7,647 nt of DNA from Candidatus Methanophagales archaeon (GCA_014061035.1 JACGMN010000038.1:1-7647), one strand, 5' to 3'. Positions 1 through 6,433 are shown, counted from the first letter of the stretch. Made by a program: numbers and translations. The notes: generated by a model not told the origin, from the letters alone.

Positions 1-1
1 G

Positions 2-208
2 ATACCACCAAAAGCTGGTGAAGAGTTACAGAACATTATACATTTAGACGGCTTGCGTGTGAATATAGCAGCTGAAGACGTAGAGAGGATGAAGAAGATA
101 GAGATAGGGAAGAAAAAACTATCTGAGATTTGTGACGTGAAGAAATCTATGTTCAAAGGCTATCTGTTGAAGGTCCGGACCGAAGCAGTTACGGGTAGTG
201 TTTATTAA
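2..208 (+). CDS. 3' end of an unidentified gene (partial, enters from the left edge)
   Basis: An open frame runs from the left edge to a TAA at 206-208 and encodes at least 68 residues. The visible part is charged and lysine-rich in the middle (ERMKKIEIGKKKLSEICDV), with one cysteine and no membrane segment, and ends TEAVTGSVY. The alternation of short hydrophobic and charged stretches suggests a small soluble alpha/beta domain, but I recognise no family and assign no function. It converges on the purP-like gene, with only 8 bp between the two stop codons and no obvious hairpin terminator. Coding status rests on the uninterrupted frame up to the edge, sensible codon use and the tight packing against the next gene. 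The start lies outside the window. Confidence 0.6.
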   Translation: MPPKAGEELQNIIHLDGLRVNIAAEDVERMKKIEIGKKKLSEICDVKKSMFKGYLLKVRTEAVTGSVY

Positions 209-216
209 GTACAATA

Positions 217-1362
217 TCAAGTAACCGTATCCTCCAACCGGTTCAGTCGAATAGCTTTCCTGATCTCCATAGCTATCCGTTTACCGACAGAGAGCGACTC
301 GCCGTAATAATATCCGGAATAAGGCGTAAACATTGTTCCTGGTGAGCCCTGCACTCGCATTGAGATGTCAAAGACTATCGCTTTTTCTTCTGGAGGACCG
401 GGAATGAGAACAGACTGTAAAGCAAATGGACCAACAATCCCCGGCGGATAGACCTCAGAAGCAACACTGACAAATCGCTCACCTAAACTAAATATCTGCT
501 CCAGGAGTGACTCTTTCACCGTGCATGAGATATGCCCGGCTTCGATAGTTTTGATATCGATATATTTCATGACTTCTAACTGCTGCGATGCCGGAAGACG
601 GAGAAGTCCGTCCAGATTGGTCTGCCTCCGGGTATCAATCCCCAGTAGTTCCAATCTCTGGTCCAGAACAGAGTAAAAATAATTGAAATTGAACTGCGTA
701 CCGATAACGAATTCCTCGATGACTGCTTTCTTCAATCCTTCTTCTGTTATCTTTCCATCACGCAACATCTGCTCTGAAATTCTGTAGAACTCGTCAGGAG
801 AAGAGGCAAAGAAGAATGCACGTTCGTATCTCCGCTGCGCTTCCGGCGCTTTAACCAGAACCAGGCGGTCTATCTCCTCAGGTTTGTTATATGTACCGGG
901 ATATGGAATTCCTCCCTTTTCCATCAGATAATACTGGTTCTTCTCTGCATCTCGTTCCTCGGCACGGAGCATGCTTCTCGACCCAAACAGTGGTATAAGA
1001 AATTCGTTCTCGATACGGTCGAAGCCGACGTATACCTCAAAGGAGCGGTGCGGGATGAAGATAACATTCTGCTCACGCATCTGCCGCTGCACTTTTTCTT
1101 CTGTTATATCCACGAATTTATCCAGAATTATAGTCCTATCCACAACCCCTGTAGAACTCTCTGCCCGGTAGTAGTAGTAGTGATCATAAATTTTTTCTCT
1201 ACCTTTCTGGCAGACTACCAGCGTTTTAAAGCCCATCTCCTTCGCTCCACGACATATATCGAGTGCGGAATGCGAACCCAGAACGCCTATTACCAGCTCC
1301 TTCTCCTTCTGATTGTATTTATATCCTTCTAAAATTTCCGATATTTCTGCTTCTGTGATCAT
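217..1362 (-). CDS. purP: PurP-family ATP-grasp protein (FAICAR synthetase-like, possibly the PurP2 clade)
   Basis: PurP makes FAICAR from AICAR, formate and ATP in archaeal purine synthesis, in the cytosol. The 381 residues match the family in length and order: an N-terminal pre-ATP-grasp domain with GSHSALDICRGAK (29-41), then IPHRSFEVYVGFD (103-115), PLFGSRSMLRAEERD (124-138), the strand EEFVIGTQFNFNYFYS (216-231), GIDTRRQTNLDGLLRLPA, and a C-terminal DISMRVQG segment followed by YYYGES. One region differs from my recollection of the M. jannaschii enzyme: its glycine-rich ATP-loop sequence (PGARGGRGYF) is replaced here by PEAQRRYERAFFF (173-185), and the Asn after RVxGG is not apparent. 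That fits a second clade of PurP-like proteins whose activity is less certain. A (TAC)4 run encodes Tyr62-65. The ATG at 1362 lies 14 bp after the proB stop, so the two are probably co-transcribed. Family assignment is secure; the exact reaction is inferred. Confidence 0.88.
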   Translation of the reverse strand: MITEAEISEILEGYKYNQKEKELVIGVLGSHSALDICRGAKEMGFKTLVVCQKGREKIYDHYYYYRAESSTGVVDRTIILDKFVDITEEKVQRQMREQNVIFIPHRSFEVYVGFDRIENEFLIPLFGSRSMLRAEERDAEKNQYYLMEKGGIPYPGTYNKPEEIDRLVLVKAPEAQRRYERAFFFASSPDEFYRISEQMLRDGKITEEGLKKAVIEEFVIGTQFNFNYFYSVLDQRLELLGIDTRRQTNLDGLLRLPASQQLEVMKYIDIKTIEAGHISCTVKESLLEQIFSLGERFVSVASEVYPPGIVGPFALQSVLIPGPPEEKAIVFDISMRVQGSPGTMFTPYSGYYYGESLSVGKRIAMEIRKAIRLNRLEDTVT

Positions 1363-1376
1363 CTTATCTTATCTTC

Positions 1377-2516
1377 TTAAAGCAAGACCAAATTGCCCCT
1401 ATACACTATCTCACTGTGATCCTTACGGTGTAAAATCTCTTCGATCTCTCGAGATTGCCGCCCTTTTAGCTTCTCTATATCACTGCTCGAATAATTTGAG
1501 AGTCCACGTGCAAATTCTACACCGCAGGTATCGACGATGCTTACCGTGTCACCGCTTCGGAACTCATCTACAACGCTGACGATTCCGGGAGGAAGCAAAC
1601 TCCCGCTATTTTTGATTAGTGCCGTTTTTGCACCTTCATCTACTTCAATCCTGCCCTTTGGCGAGGATGCAAAGAGGATCCATTGCCCTTTACTTCTCAT
1701 CTTTCGCATTATCTTTGGCTTGAAAAGAGTGCCGAGACGTTCACCATCTATTATTCGCGCAATGATACGTTCTTCGCTACTGTTTGCGATGATCAGCGGA
1801 ATGCCAGCTTTCATAGTGACCTTTGCAGCCTGGATTTTCGTCTTCATACCGCCTACACCTGCACCTGCACCAGCGGACCCCGTTCTTTCTGCAATATGCT
1901 CGATCTCAGGAGTTATCTCATCGACAACAGGGATGAGTTCTGCTCTCTTACTTCGTCTGGGATCGTACGTGAAGAGGCCATCGGTGTTAGTAAGTATAAT
2001 AAGCAGGTCTGCATCGAGATTGCACGCTACCAGTGCTGATAAATTATCGTTATCTCCCAATTTTATCTCATCTACAGCTATCGTGTCGTTCTCGTTGATT
2101 ACCGGGATTATGCCGGACTTGAGTAAAGTAACAAGAGTATTCCTCAGGTTGAGGTACCACTGTCGGTTAAAGAAAGCAGAATGTGTTAATAGTACCTGAG
2201 CGATGATCTGGTTATAAGCGGAGAAATATTTGTCGTATGTGCTCATCAAAATGCTCTGACCGACAGCAGCCGTGGCTTGTAATACCTTAATATCCCGTGG
2301 TCTTTGCTTCAAGCCGAGTTTACCGATACCCGCACCGATGGCACCCGAGGATACTAAAATAACTTCTTTACCATAATCACGATTTCTCAATTCGACTATC
2401 TCTTGAACAAGTTTTTCAACCTTTCGAGGCTCAAGCCGGTAGTGCTCATCGGTCAAACTGCTAGATCCAACTTTTACTACGATTCTCTTCGCTTCTGCTA
2501 ATTCTGCTAAGTCCAT
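1377..2516 (-). CDS. proB: Glutamate 5-kinase with C-terminal PUA domain
   Basis: ProB phosphorylates L-glutamate to gamma-glutamyl phosphate, the first step of proline synthesis from glutamate. The 379 residues show an amino-acid kinase domain: VVKVGSSSLT (13-22), VSSGAIGAG (55-63), PVINENDT (138-145, the substrate-binding NEND), KLGDNDNLSA (152-161), TNTDGLF (175-181) and the ATP-loop GVGGMKTK (219-226). A PUA domain follows from about 275 to the end (EVDEGAKTALIKNSGSLLPPG, then FARGLSNYSSSDI), as in long-form bacterial ProB. A GGTGCA-type hexamer repeat lengthens the glycine-rich loop to GSAGAGAGVGGM. The ATG at 2516 places the first kinase strand at residue 12, as expected. It is the first gene of a two-gene unit with the purP-like gene. 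No proA or proC is in the window. ProB occurs in only part of the Archaea, so a bacterial origin is possible but not shown here. Confidence 0.95.
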   Translation of the reverse strand: MDLAELAEAKRIVVKVGSSSLTDEHYRLEPRKVEKLVQEIVELRNRDYGKEVILVSSGAIGAGIGKLGLKQRPRDIKVLQATAAVGQSILMSTYDKYFSAYNQIIAQVLLTHSAFFNRQWYLNLRNTLVTLLKSGIIPVINENDTIAVDEIKLGDNDNLSALVACNLDADLLIILTNTDGLFTYDPRRSKRAELIPVVDEITPEIEHIAERTGSAGAGAGVGGMKTKIQAAKVTMKAGIPLIIANSSEERIIARIIDGERLGTLFKPKIMRKMRSKGQWILFASSPKGRIEVDEGAKTALIKNSGSLLPPGIVSVVDEFRSGDTVSIVDTCGVEFARGLSNYSSSDIEKLKGRQSREIEEILHRKDHSEIVYRGNLVLL

Positions 2517-2530
2517 AATTGTCCATAATT
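2511..2530. repeat. 10-bp tandem duplication over the proB start codon
   Basis: GTCCATAATT occurs twice in direct tandem (2511-2520 and 2521-2530). On the minus strand this is AATTATGGAC twice, so the proB ATG (2516) has an upstream copy at 2526 in another frame. That upstream ATG opens a 21-codon frame ending in TAG at 2461-2463, overlapping the beginning of proB. Confidence 0.9.
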
Positions 2531-2544
2531 TATTGTTTGTAGAA

Positions 2545-2553
2545 CTATAAATG
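2545..2553 (+). promoter_or_regulatory. TATA-like box for the coiled-coil/cfbD/tyrS operon
   Basis: CTATAAATG lies about 32 bp (centre to start) upstream of the GTG at 2581. A transcription start some 25 bp downstream of the box would give a nearly leaderless message, a common archaeal arrangement. The neighbouring AAATATATAAA (2562-2572) could serve the same strand and would place the start near the second candidate GTG at 2593. The divergent intergenic region is only 64 bp, so the two promoters must overlap. Confidence 0.4.
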
Positions 2554-2561
2554 TATCTGCC

Positions 2562-2572
2562 AAATATATAAA
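2562..2572 (-). promoter_or_regulatory. TATA-like box for the proB-purP unit
   Basis: On the minus strand this reads TTTATATATTT, a good archaeal TATA-box candidate. Its centre is about 50 bp upstream of the proB ATG, so a start site 25 bp downstream would give a leader of roughly 25 nt. A second AT-rich word at 2545-2553 could instead give a near-leaderless message. The choice is inferred from spacing alone. Confidence 0.45.
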
Positions 2573-2577
2573 GTAAA

Positions 2578-2601
2578 GATGTGAAATGGGATGTGAAATG
2601 G
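2578..2601. repeat. 12-bp tandem duplication over the start of the coiled-coil gene
   Basis: GATGTGAAATGG occurs twice in direct tandem (2578-2589 and 2590-2601). It duplicates the GTG start codon in frame (2581 and 2593), so the protein begins MKWDVKW, or MKWLNR if the second GTG is used. Confidence 0.9.
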
Positions 2602-3879
2602 CTGAATAGAATCTTTGGTAAGGAAGAAGAAGTGGAAATACCGGCAACTGTCGCCTTCGATGAGATAGATACGTGGTTAAAAGAGGTAGCAGAATCGCTC
2701 TTTCGTAGTTTGCATACAAGTGTCGGTCAGTTGTATGAGGAGATAAGCGAGATAAGCAAACAACTATTGTTAAATATTGCTACGCTTCAGACTGCCGAAT
2801 CGAGTGAGGATGTCCCTGACCGTATCGTAAAGATAGGATTATTAAGCCGCGATAGAATGGTGAACCATCTCTATTCGGTCGTAGAAAAACTTGAAGTCCC
2901 AACGCAGACCGATTATAAGACCGTCTTATTTTTTTATAGGACAGCAATGTCCCACCTCGAATTTCCGCTCGGCAAATCAGAGAAGAGCATCTATGCTGTC
3001 CGGTCCCTTTTTCCTGCTGAGATTAAAGCCATCATCGCAGAGCTCAATAGATTAAAAGCCTGTCTTAACCGGCTTATCACACCATTGAAGGGACAAGAAG
3101 GCAAGATTGAGAAATTAGAGCGAGTGCCGAGGCTCATACAGGATATAAAGGAGTTATGGTCGGAGATAAAGAAGGAAAAAAAGTATGTTCGCGATCAGGA
3201 GGAAGAGTTGTATATACTCGAAGAGCGAATAGATCGAGAAATAGAGAGATTGAGATCGATTGATGAATCGGAAGAATGGCAGCGGTTCAAAGCGTTTGAA
3301 ACAGAATTATCGGTACTAAAAAGAGATTTAAACGCGCTCGAATCAGATGTTCATAGACTGTTCTCTCCTCTTAACAAAGCGCTCACTCTCTTGAAGAAGC
3401 AGGATGAGACCGGGAGGCATAAACTTATGCCTAACGATAGAATAGCGATCGCGTCAATCCTTTCATCGCCGGTTCACGCTCTCAATGAGGACATCACCGG
3501 ATATCTACGTACTATAAAAGCAGTTATAGAAGCAAACCCCGCTATTCTTAAAGATCGAAAGCGAGAGACGGCACTGAAATGGCTGGATCATCTGTTAAAT
3601 CTCGGGCTGTCATCGATACGAGAGAAATGCAGAGAGCTGCATGTACAAATTGAAGAGATCAACGGTGAGCTTTCTGGTCTGACGGTACTCAAAGATAAGG
3701 AAGAGATAGAACGGAGACTTCTTTCAGCTCAGAGGCAACAGGTTCAATTGCAGGAAAGAATAGCCAGATCAAAAAGACATATTGTTTCGATAGAAGGGCA
3801 ACTGAGAGAGAACGAACAGGTATTGTCCGCTGCGTTGGAAGAACTTACCGGTAAAGAAATTGAGGTGAGGTTCAAATGA
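2581..3879 (+). CDS. Coiled-coil protein of unknown function, first gene of the cfbD operon
   Basis: I do not recognise a named family. The 432-residue product is soluble, with no signal peptide or membrane segment. It begins with a short Trp-rich helix (KWDVKWLNRIFG). A mostly helical region without a strong heptad pattern runs to about 145. Long charged helices with coiled-coil character cover about 145-265 (KIEKLERVPRLIQDIKELWS and onward) and about 340-425 (rich in E, K, Q, R and L). A less charged segment between them contains MPNDRIAIASILSSPVHALN (283-302). Only two cysteines (161, 350) occur, so an Fe-S role is unlikely. The start is GTG 2581 or, in frame, GTG 2593; the 12-bp duplication makes both plausible. 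It precedes cfbD by 33 bp, so co-transcription is likely. Such proteins are often mislabelled SMC or SbcC-like, but no Walker motifs are visible. A scaffold role would be a guess. Confidence 0.85.
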   Translation: MKWDVKWLNRIFGKEEEVEIPATVAFDEIDTWLKEVAESLFRSLHTSVGQLYEEISEISKQLLLNIATLQTAESSEDVPDRIVKIGLLSRDRMVNHLYSVVEKLEVPTQTDYKTVLFFYRTAMSHLEFPLGKSEKSIYAVRSLFPAEIKAIIAELNRLKACLNRLITPLKGQEGKIEKLERVPRLIQDIKELWSEIKKEKKYVRDQEEELYILEERIDREIERLRSIDESEEWQRFKAFETELSVLKRDLNALESDVHRLFSPLNKALTLLKKQDETGRHKLMPNDRIAIASILSSPVHALNEDITGYLRTIKAVIEANPAILKDRKRETALKWLDHLLNLGLSSIREKCRELHVQIEEINGELSGLTVLKDKEEIERRLLSAQRQQVQLQERIARSKRHIVSIEGQLRENEQVLSAALEELTGKEIEVRFK

Positions 3880-3912
3880 AAAAAGAGTATAGCAAAAGAG
3901 GAAGACAAGAGC

Positions 3913-5067
3913 ATGACCGAGGAAACAGAGATGGAGATGGAGATGGAGATGGAGATGGTACTGCATTCGAGACCGAGTGCGATCGTAGCTGCACTCTATA
4001 CGCTCCGCGATTTAGACGTTGACGCCGCGGTTCTGCATGGTCCCGCGGGATGTAGTTTCAAGCATAGCAGACTGCTTGAAGAAGACGGAATGCGTGTCTT
4101 AACGACCGCGATGAACGAGAGCGATTTTGTCTTCGGCGGGCATGATGCGCTCGTGAAGGTGCTGAGAAGAGTGGAAGAGATGTTTCAGCCGAGGCTGATG
4201 GGCGTGGTCGGCACCTGTTCAAGTATGATAATAGGCGAAGATCTACACCAGGCAGTAGAGGAGAGCGGAGTGGGGTGTAAGGTAATAGCGGTGGACGTGC
4301 ATGCAGGATACAGGGAGAACACGATTGGGGTTATCTTAACGCTGGAATCTGCTTATAAATCTGGCATAATCAGTCACGATGAGCTCGAACGGCAGAAGAG
4401 AATGCTTGAGCAGGCAACGAGGTTAGAGGTAGAAGTTGGAGCAGCCAGTAGAAGCTATATTCCACCATCTAAAGGTGATTCTAAGATAGCTGTTGCAAAC
4501 AGGCTGCTTGAGCTTATTGCTGCGGGTAAAAAAGGCGTATGCGTTTTAAATGCAAAGAAAGAGACTGCATTCGTATTCGCGGACATTTTAAAGGCGGTTA
4601 ATAAAGTCGCCGCTTCTTCCTCCTCCTCTTCGCAGATCATTAACATCGCTAATCTCGATAAAACAGTGGGTTTGCGGAAGATTAAAGGCTACTCAGAGAG
4701 AATTCTGGACGAATTAGCGGCAGACGGTCTCGTAATAGACCACATAGTTGGTGGTTTGGACGAATATCCGGTCGCCGGAGAGAAAGCAGCTATAGTATTC
4801 CGGGACTTTTACAGATCGTACGATTTTGCAGTCCTGCTTGGTATTCCGCACGGAGTGCCATTAGCGAAGTATGGAATAAAGACCGAGATTTTTTCTGTTA
4901 CTAACGGTCCGAGAACGATAGAGCCGTTAAAATGGCTCGGCAATGACCACGTAGTCCTTGAAATCGATCTTCATCCAAGAACGATGGGTGCTACTGGCAT
5001 TATTCCATCTGAATTCGGTGATACGTTGTTGAGGCTGATGTACGAGAAGACGAGAAATAAATTATAG
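3913..5067 (+). CDS. cfbD: Ni-sirohydrochlorin a,c-diamide reductive cyclase subunit CfbD (F430 synthesis)
   Basis: CfbD is the NifD-like catalytic subunit that works with the NifH-like ATPase CfbC. Together they reduce and cyclise Ni-sirohydrochlorin a,c-diamide to 15,17(3)-seco-F430-17(3)-acid, the penultimate step to coenzyme F430. The 384-residue product shows the family signature: LHSRPSAIVAALYTLRDLDV (17-36), LHGPAGCSFKHSRLLEEDG (41-59, Cys47), FVFGGHDALVKVL (72-84) and GVVGTCSSMIIGEDLHQAVE (97-116, Cys102). Cys47 and Cys102 are the likely Fe-S ligands. The C-terminal half has the nitrogenase-like fold pattern, ending in LHPRTMGATGIIPSEFGDTL. Unusual features are an N-terminal (Glu-Met)5 run from five GAGATG units and six serines at 235-240. 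The start is ATG 3913, with GAGGA 10 nt upstream, but five further in-frame ATGs lie at 3931-3955. The upstream coiled-coil gene ends 33 bp before; tyrS follows after 6 bp. Confidence 0.95.
   Translation: MTEETEMEMEMEMEMVLHSRPSAIVAALYTLRDLDVDAAVLHGPAGCSFKHSRLLEEDGMRVLTTAMNESDFVFGGHDALVKVLRRVEEMFQPRLMGVVGTCSSMIIGEDLHQAVEESGVGCKVIAVDVHAGYRENTIGVILTLESAYKSGIISHDELERQKRMLEQATRLEVEVGAASRSYIPPSKGDSKIAVANRLLELIAAGKKGVCVLNAKKETAFVFADILKAVNKVAASSSSSSQIINIANLDKTVGLRKIKGYSERILDELAADGLVIDHIVGGLDEYPVAGEKAAIVFRDFYRSYDFAVLLGIPHGVPLAKYGIKTEIFSVTNGPRTIEPLKWLGNDHVVLEIDLHPRTMGATGIIPSEFGDTLLRLMYEKTRNKL
3928..3957 (+). repeat. (GAGATG)5 microsatellite at the cfbD start
   Basis: Five perfect GAGATG hexamers follow the cfbD start codon by 15 nt. 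They are in frame and encode Glu-Met five times. Each unit supplies an ATG, and a GGAG in the preceding units lies 6 nt upstream of a later ATG, so several units could act as self-contained start sites. Copy-number change would keep the frame. Confidence 0.95.
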
Positions 5068-5073
5068 AATAAG

Positions 5074-6087
5074 ATGAAGTGGAAGATAGGGCAGAAGCTG
5101 AATGTAGAGGAGATAATAACACCAGAAGAATTAGAAGCGGTTTTGGCGTCAGCGTCCGGGTCTGGATCAGAAAGGCAGGGGAAGCCAAGGGCGTATGTAG
5201 GCTTTGAGCCGAGCGGTAGTGTGCACATTGGGCATTTACCTATATTAATGACTTTGAAGGAATTGCAGCATGCTGGCTTTCATATCATCGTGCTGCTCGC
5301 AGATATACATGCGTATCTCAATGAGAAAGGGTCTTTAGAAGGGATAAGAAAGACGGCAGAGTACAACAGACGGTGTTTTGCTGCATCTGGCTTGAGTGAA
5401 GAGACTGAGTACATATTCGGCTCTTCATTTCAGATGGACGAAGAATATATGCTGGATGTATTACGGCTTGCGACGATAACAACAGAGAAAAGAGCAAGAA
5501 GGAGCATGGATGAGGTCTCACGCGTGACAGAAGACCGGAAGGTCTCTCAAGCGATCTATCCACTGATGCAAGCGATAGATATGGCGTTCCTCGATATAGA
5601 CGTCGCAGTAGGCGGTATAGACCAGCGGAAGATACACATGCTTGCACGTGATAACCTCCCGAAACTTGGGTTTGAACCTGTTATTTGTATCCATACTCCG
5701 CTATTGATCGGTTTAGATGGCGATAAGATGTCCTCATCGAGCGGGAATTATATTGCGGTCGATGAGTCGGCGGCTAGCGTAGAGAAGAAACTAATGAGTG
5801 CTTTCTGTCCACCAGGAATCGCTGCGGGCAATCCGGTATTGCAGATATATAAACATACGATATTTCCATCTCTTGCTCCTGGAGATAATGATGAAGAAGC
5901 GCCGGTAACGGTGACGGTAACGATAGAGAGGAGTGATAAATACGGCGGGGAAATCTGCTATGATAATTATGAGAAGCTCGAAGACGAGTATGTACAGGGT
6001 AAGTTACACCCTTCAGATCTGAAGGTAAATGCTGTAAAATATCTGAATAGGGTGCTGGAGCCTATCAGGAAGGGATTGGTGGGTTAA
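5074..6087 (+). CDS. tyrS: Tyrosyl-tRNA synthetase (archaeal class Ic)
   Basis: TyrRS attaches tyrosine to tRNA-Tyr in the cytosol. The 337 residues fit the short archaeal/eukaryotic-type enzyme, which lacks the bacterial S4 domain. Seen are YVGFEPSGSVHIGHLP with the HIGH signature at 51-54, LLADIHAYLNEKGSLE (74-89), the tyrosine pocket YPLMQAIDMAFLDIDVAVGG (162-181, Tyr162, Gln166, Asp169), GGIDQRKIHMLARD (180-193) and the KMSSS loop (218-222). The C-terminal part has GGEICYDNYEKLEDEYVQGK and LHPSDLKVNAV, typical of the anticodon-recognition region in this group. Odd points are an ASASGSGS stretch at 25-32 and a VTVTVT run (GTAACG-like units, 5905-5922). ATG 5074 lies 6 bp after the cfbD stop, implying translation from the same message. 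The stop at 6085-6087 is followed after two bases by the first repeat element. Confidence 0.96.
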   Translation: MKWKIGQKLNVEEIITPEELEAVLASASGSGSERQGKPRAYVGFEPSGSVHIGHLPILMTLKELQHAGFHIIVLLADIHAYLNEKGSLEGIRKTAEYNRRCFAASGLSEETEYIFGSSFQMDEEYMLDVLRLATITTEKRARRSMDEVSRVTEDRKVSQAIYPLMQAIDMAFLDIDVAVGGIDQRKIHMLARDNLPKLGFEPVICIHTPLLIGLDGDKMSSSSGNYIAVDESAASVEKKLMSAFCPPGIAAGNPVLQIYKHTIFPSLAPGDNDEEAPVTVTVTIERSDKYGGEICYDNYEKLEDEYVQGKLHPSDLKVNAVKYLNRVLEPIRKGLVG

Positions 6088-6089
6088 CT

Positions 6090-6414
6090 GTAACTATTCG
6101 GGGTCAGGGTTCAGGGGTCAGGGTTCACGGTTCATAGATCATGAATCCAGTATAAGTTTTGATATTTGGATTCCGAATTTTGTATTTGTATAGGTACGAT
6201 GAAGATACAGGATACAAGATAGATGATAGATCTCAAAAGTCAGAGAACAGAAGTCAGAATTTTGTCTTCTATTCTCTGATTTCTGGGGGAATCGGGCATA
6301 AATCATGATCCTGCATCCGGCATCCTGCATCCCAACAGCTATACAAATACAGGATTTTTATATGTCTAACCGTGAACCGTGAACCGTGAACCCTGAACCC
6401 TGAACCGTGAAAAC
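6090..6414. repeat. Heptamer-repeat element, copy 1 (inverted arms, long interior)
   Basis: This fills most of the 405-bp tyrS-DUF2111 gap. After GTAACTATTC the left arm is five heptads ending in TCA (GGGGTCA, GGGTTCA, GGGGTCA, GGGTTCA, CGGTTCA; 6100-6134). The right arm is inverse-complementary heptads of the TGAACCG/TGAACCC type (about 6369-6410). Arms could pair as a long imperfect stem. The interior contains further runs of 7-bp period: GATACAG-like (6201-6232), AGTCAGA-like (6239-6259) and ATCCTGC-like (6308-6332). No open frame here is convincing and there is no transposase. It resembles in style the heptanucleotide STRR repeats known from cyanobacteria; relationship is not claimed. Confidence 0.85.
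6240..6279. other. Internal hairpin of repeat copy 1
   Basis: TCAGAGAACAGAA (6240-6252) and TTCTATTCTCTGA (6267-6279) are inverse complements at 12 of 13 positions, separated by a 14-nt loop. The stem extends a few pairs further with one G-U pair. It is nested inside the larger inverted arms and is absent from copy 2. Confidence 0.75.
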
Positions 6415-6424
6415 ACTTAAAAAG

Positions 6425-6433
6425 AAATATAAG
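6425..6433 (+). promoter_or_regulatory. TATA-like box upstream of the DUF2111 gene
   Basis: AAATATAAG lies just outside the right arm of repeat copy 1 and about 64 bp (centre to start) upstream of the ATG at 6493. A start site 25 bp downstream would leave a leader near 40 nt carrying the AAGGT ribosome-binding site at 6483-6487, 5 nt before the ATG. The palindrome ATGATA-T-TATCAT at 6438-6450 sits between box and predicted start site, where an operator would act. Confidence 0.45.

Noticed and set aside
209..216. Terminator between the left partial gene and purP
   Set aside because: Only 8 bp separate the convergent stops, with no T-run or hairpin.
1537..2199. Long plus-strand frame antisense to proB (about 220 codons)
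   Set aside because: It lies wholly within proB, whose motifs are unmistakable; the antisense frame is hydrophobic and serine-rich, as expected for a shadow.
3876..4022. A 48-residue frame starting with an ATGA overlap at the end of the coiled-coil gene
   Set aside because: The product is mostly a GDGDGD run read from the GAGATG array in the wrong frame, and it overlaps cfbD. It could at most couple translation between the two genes.
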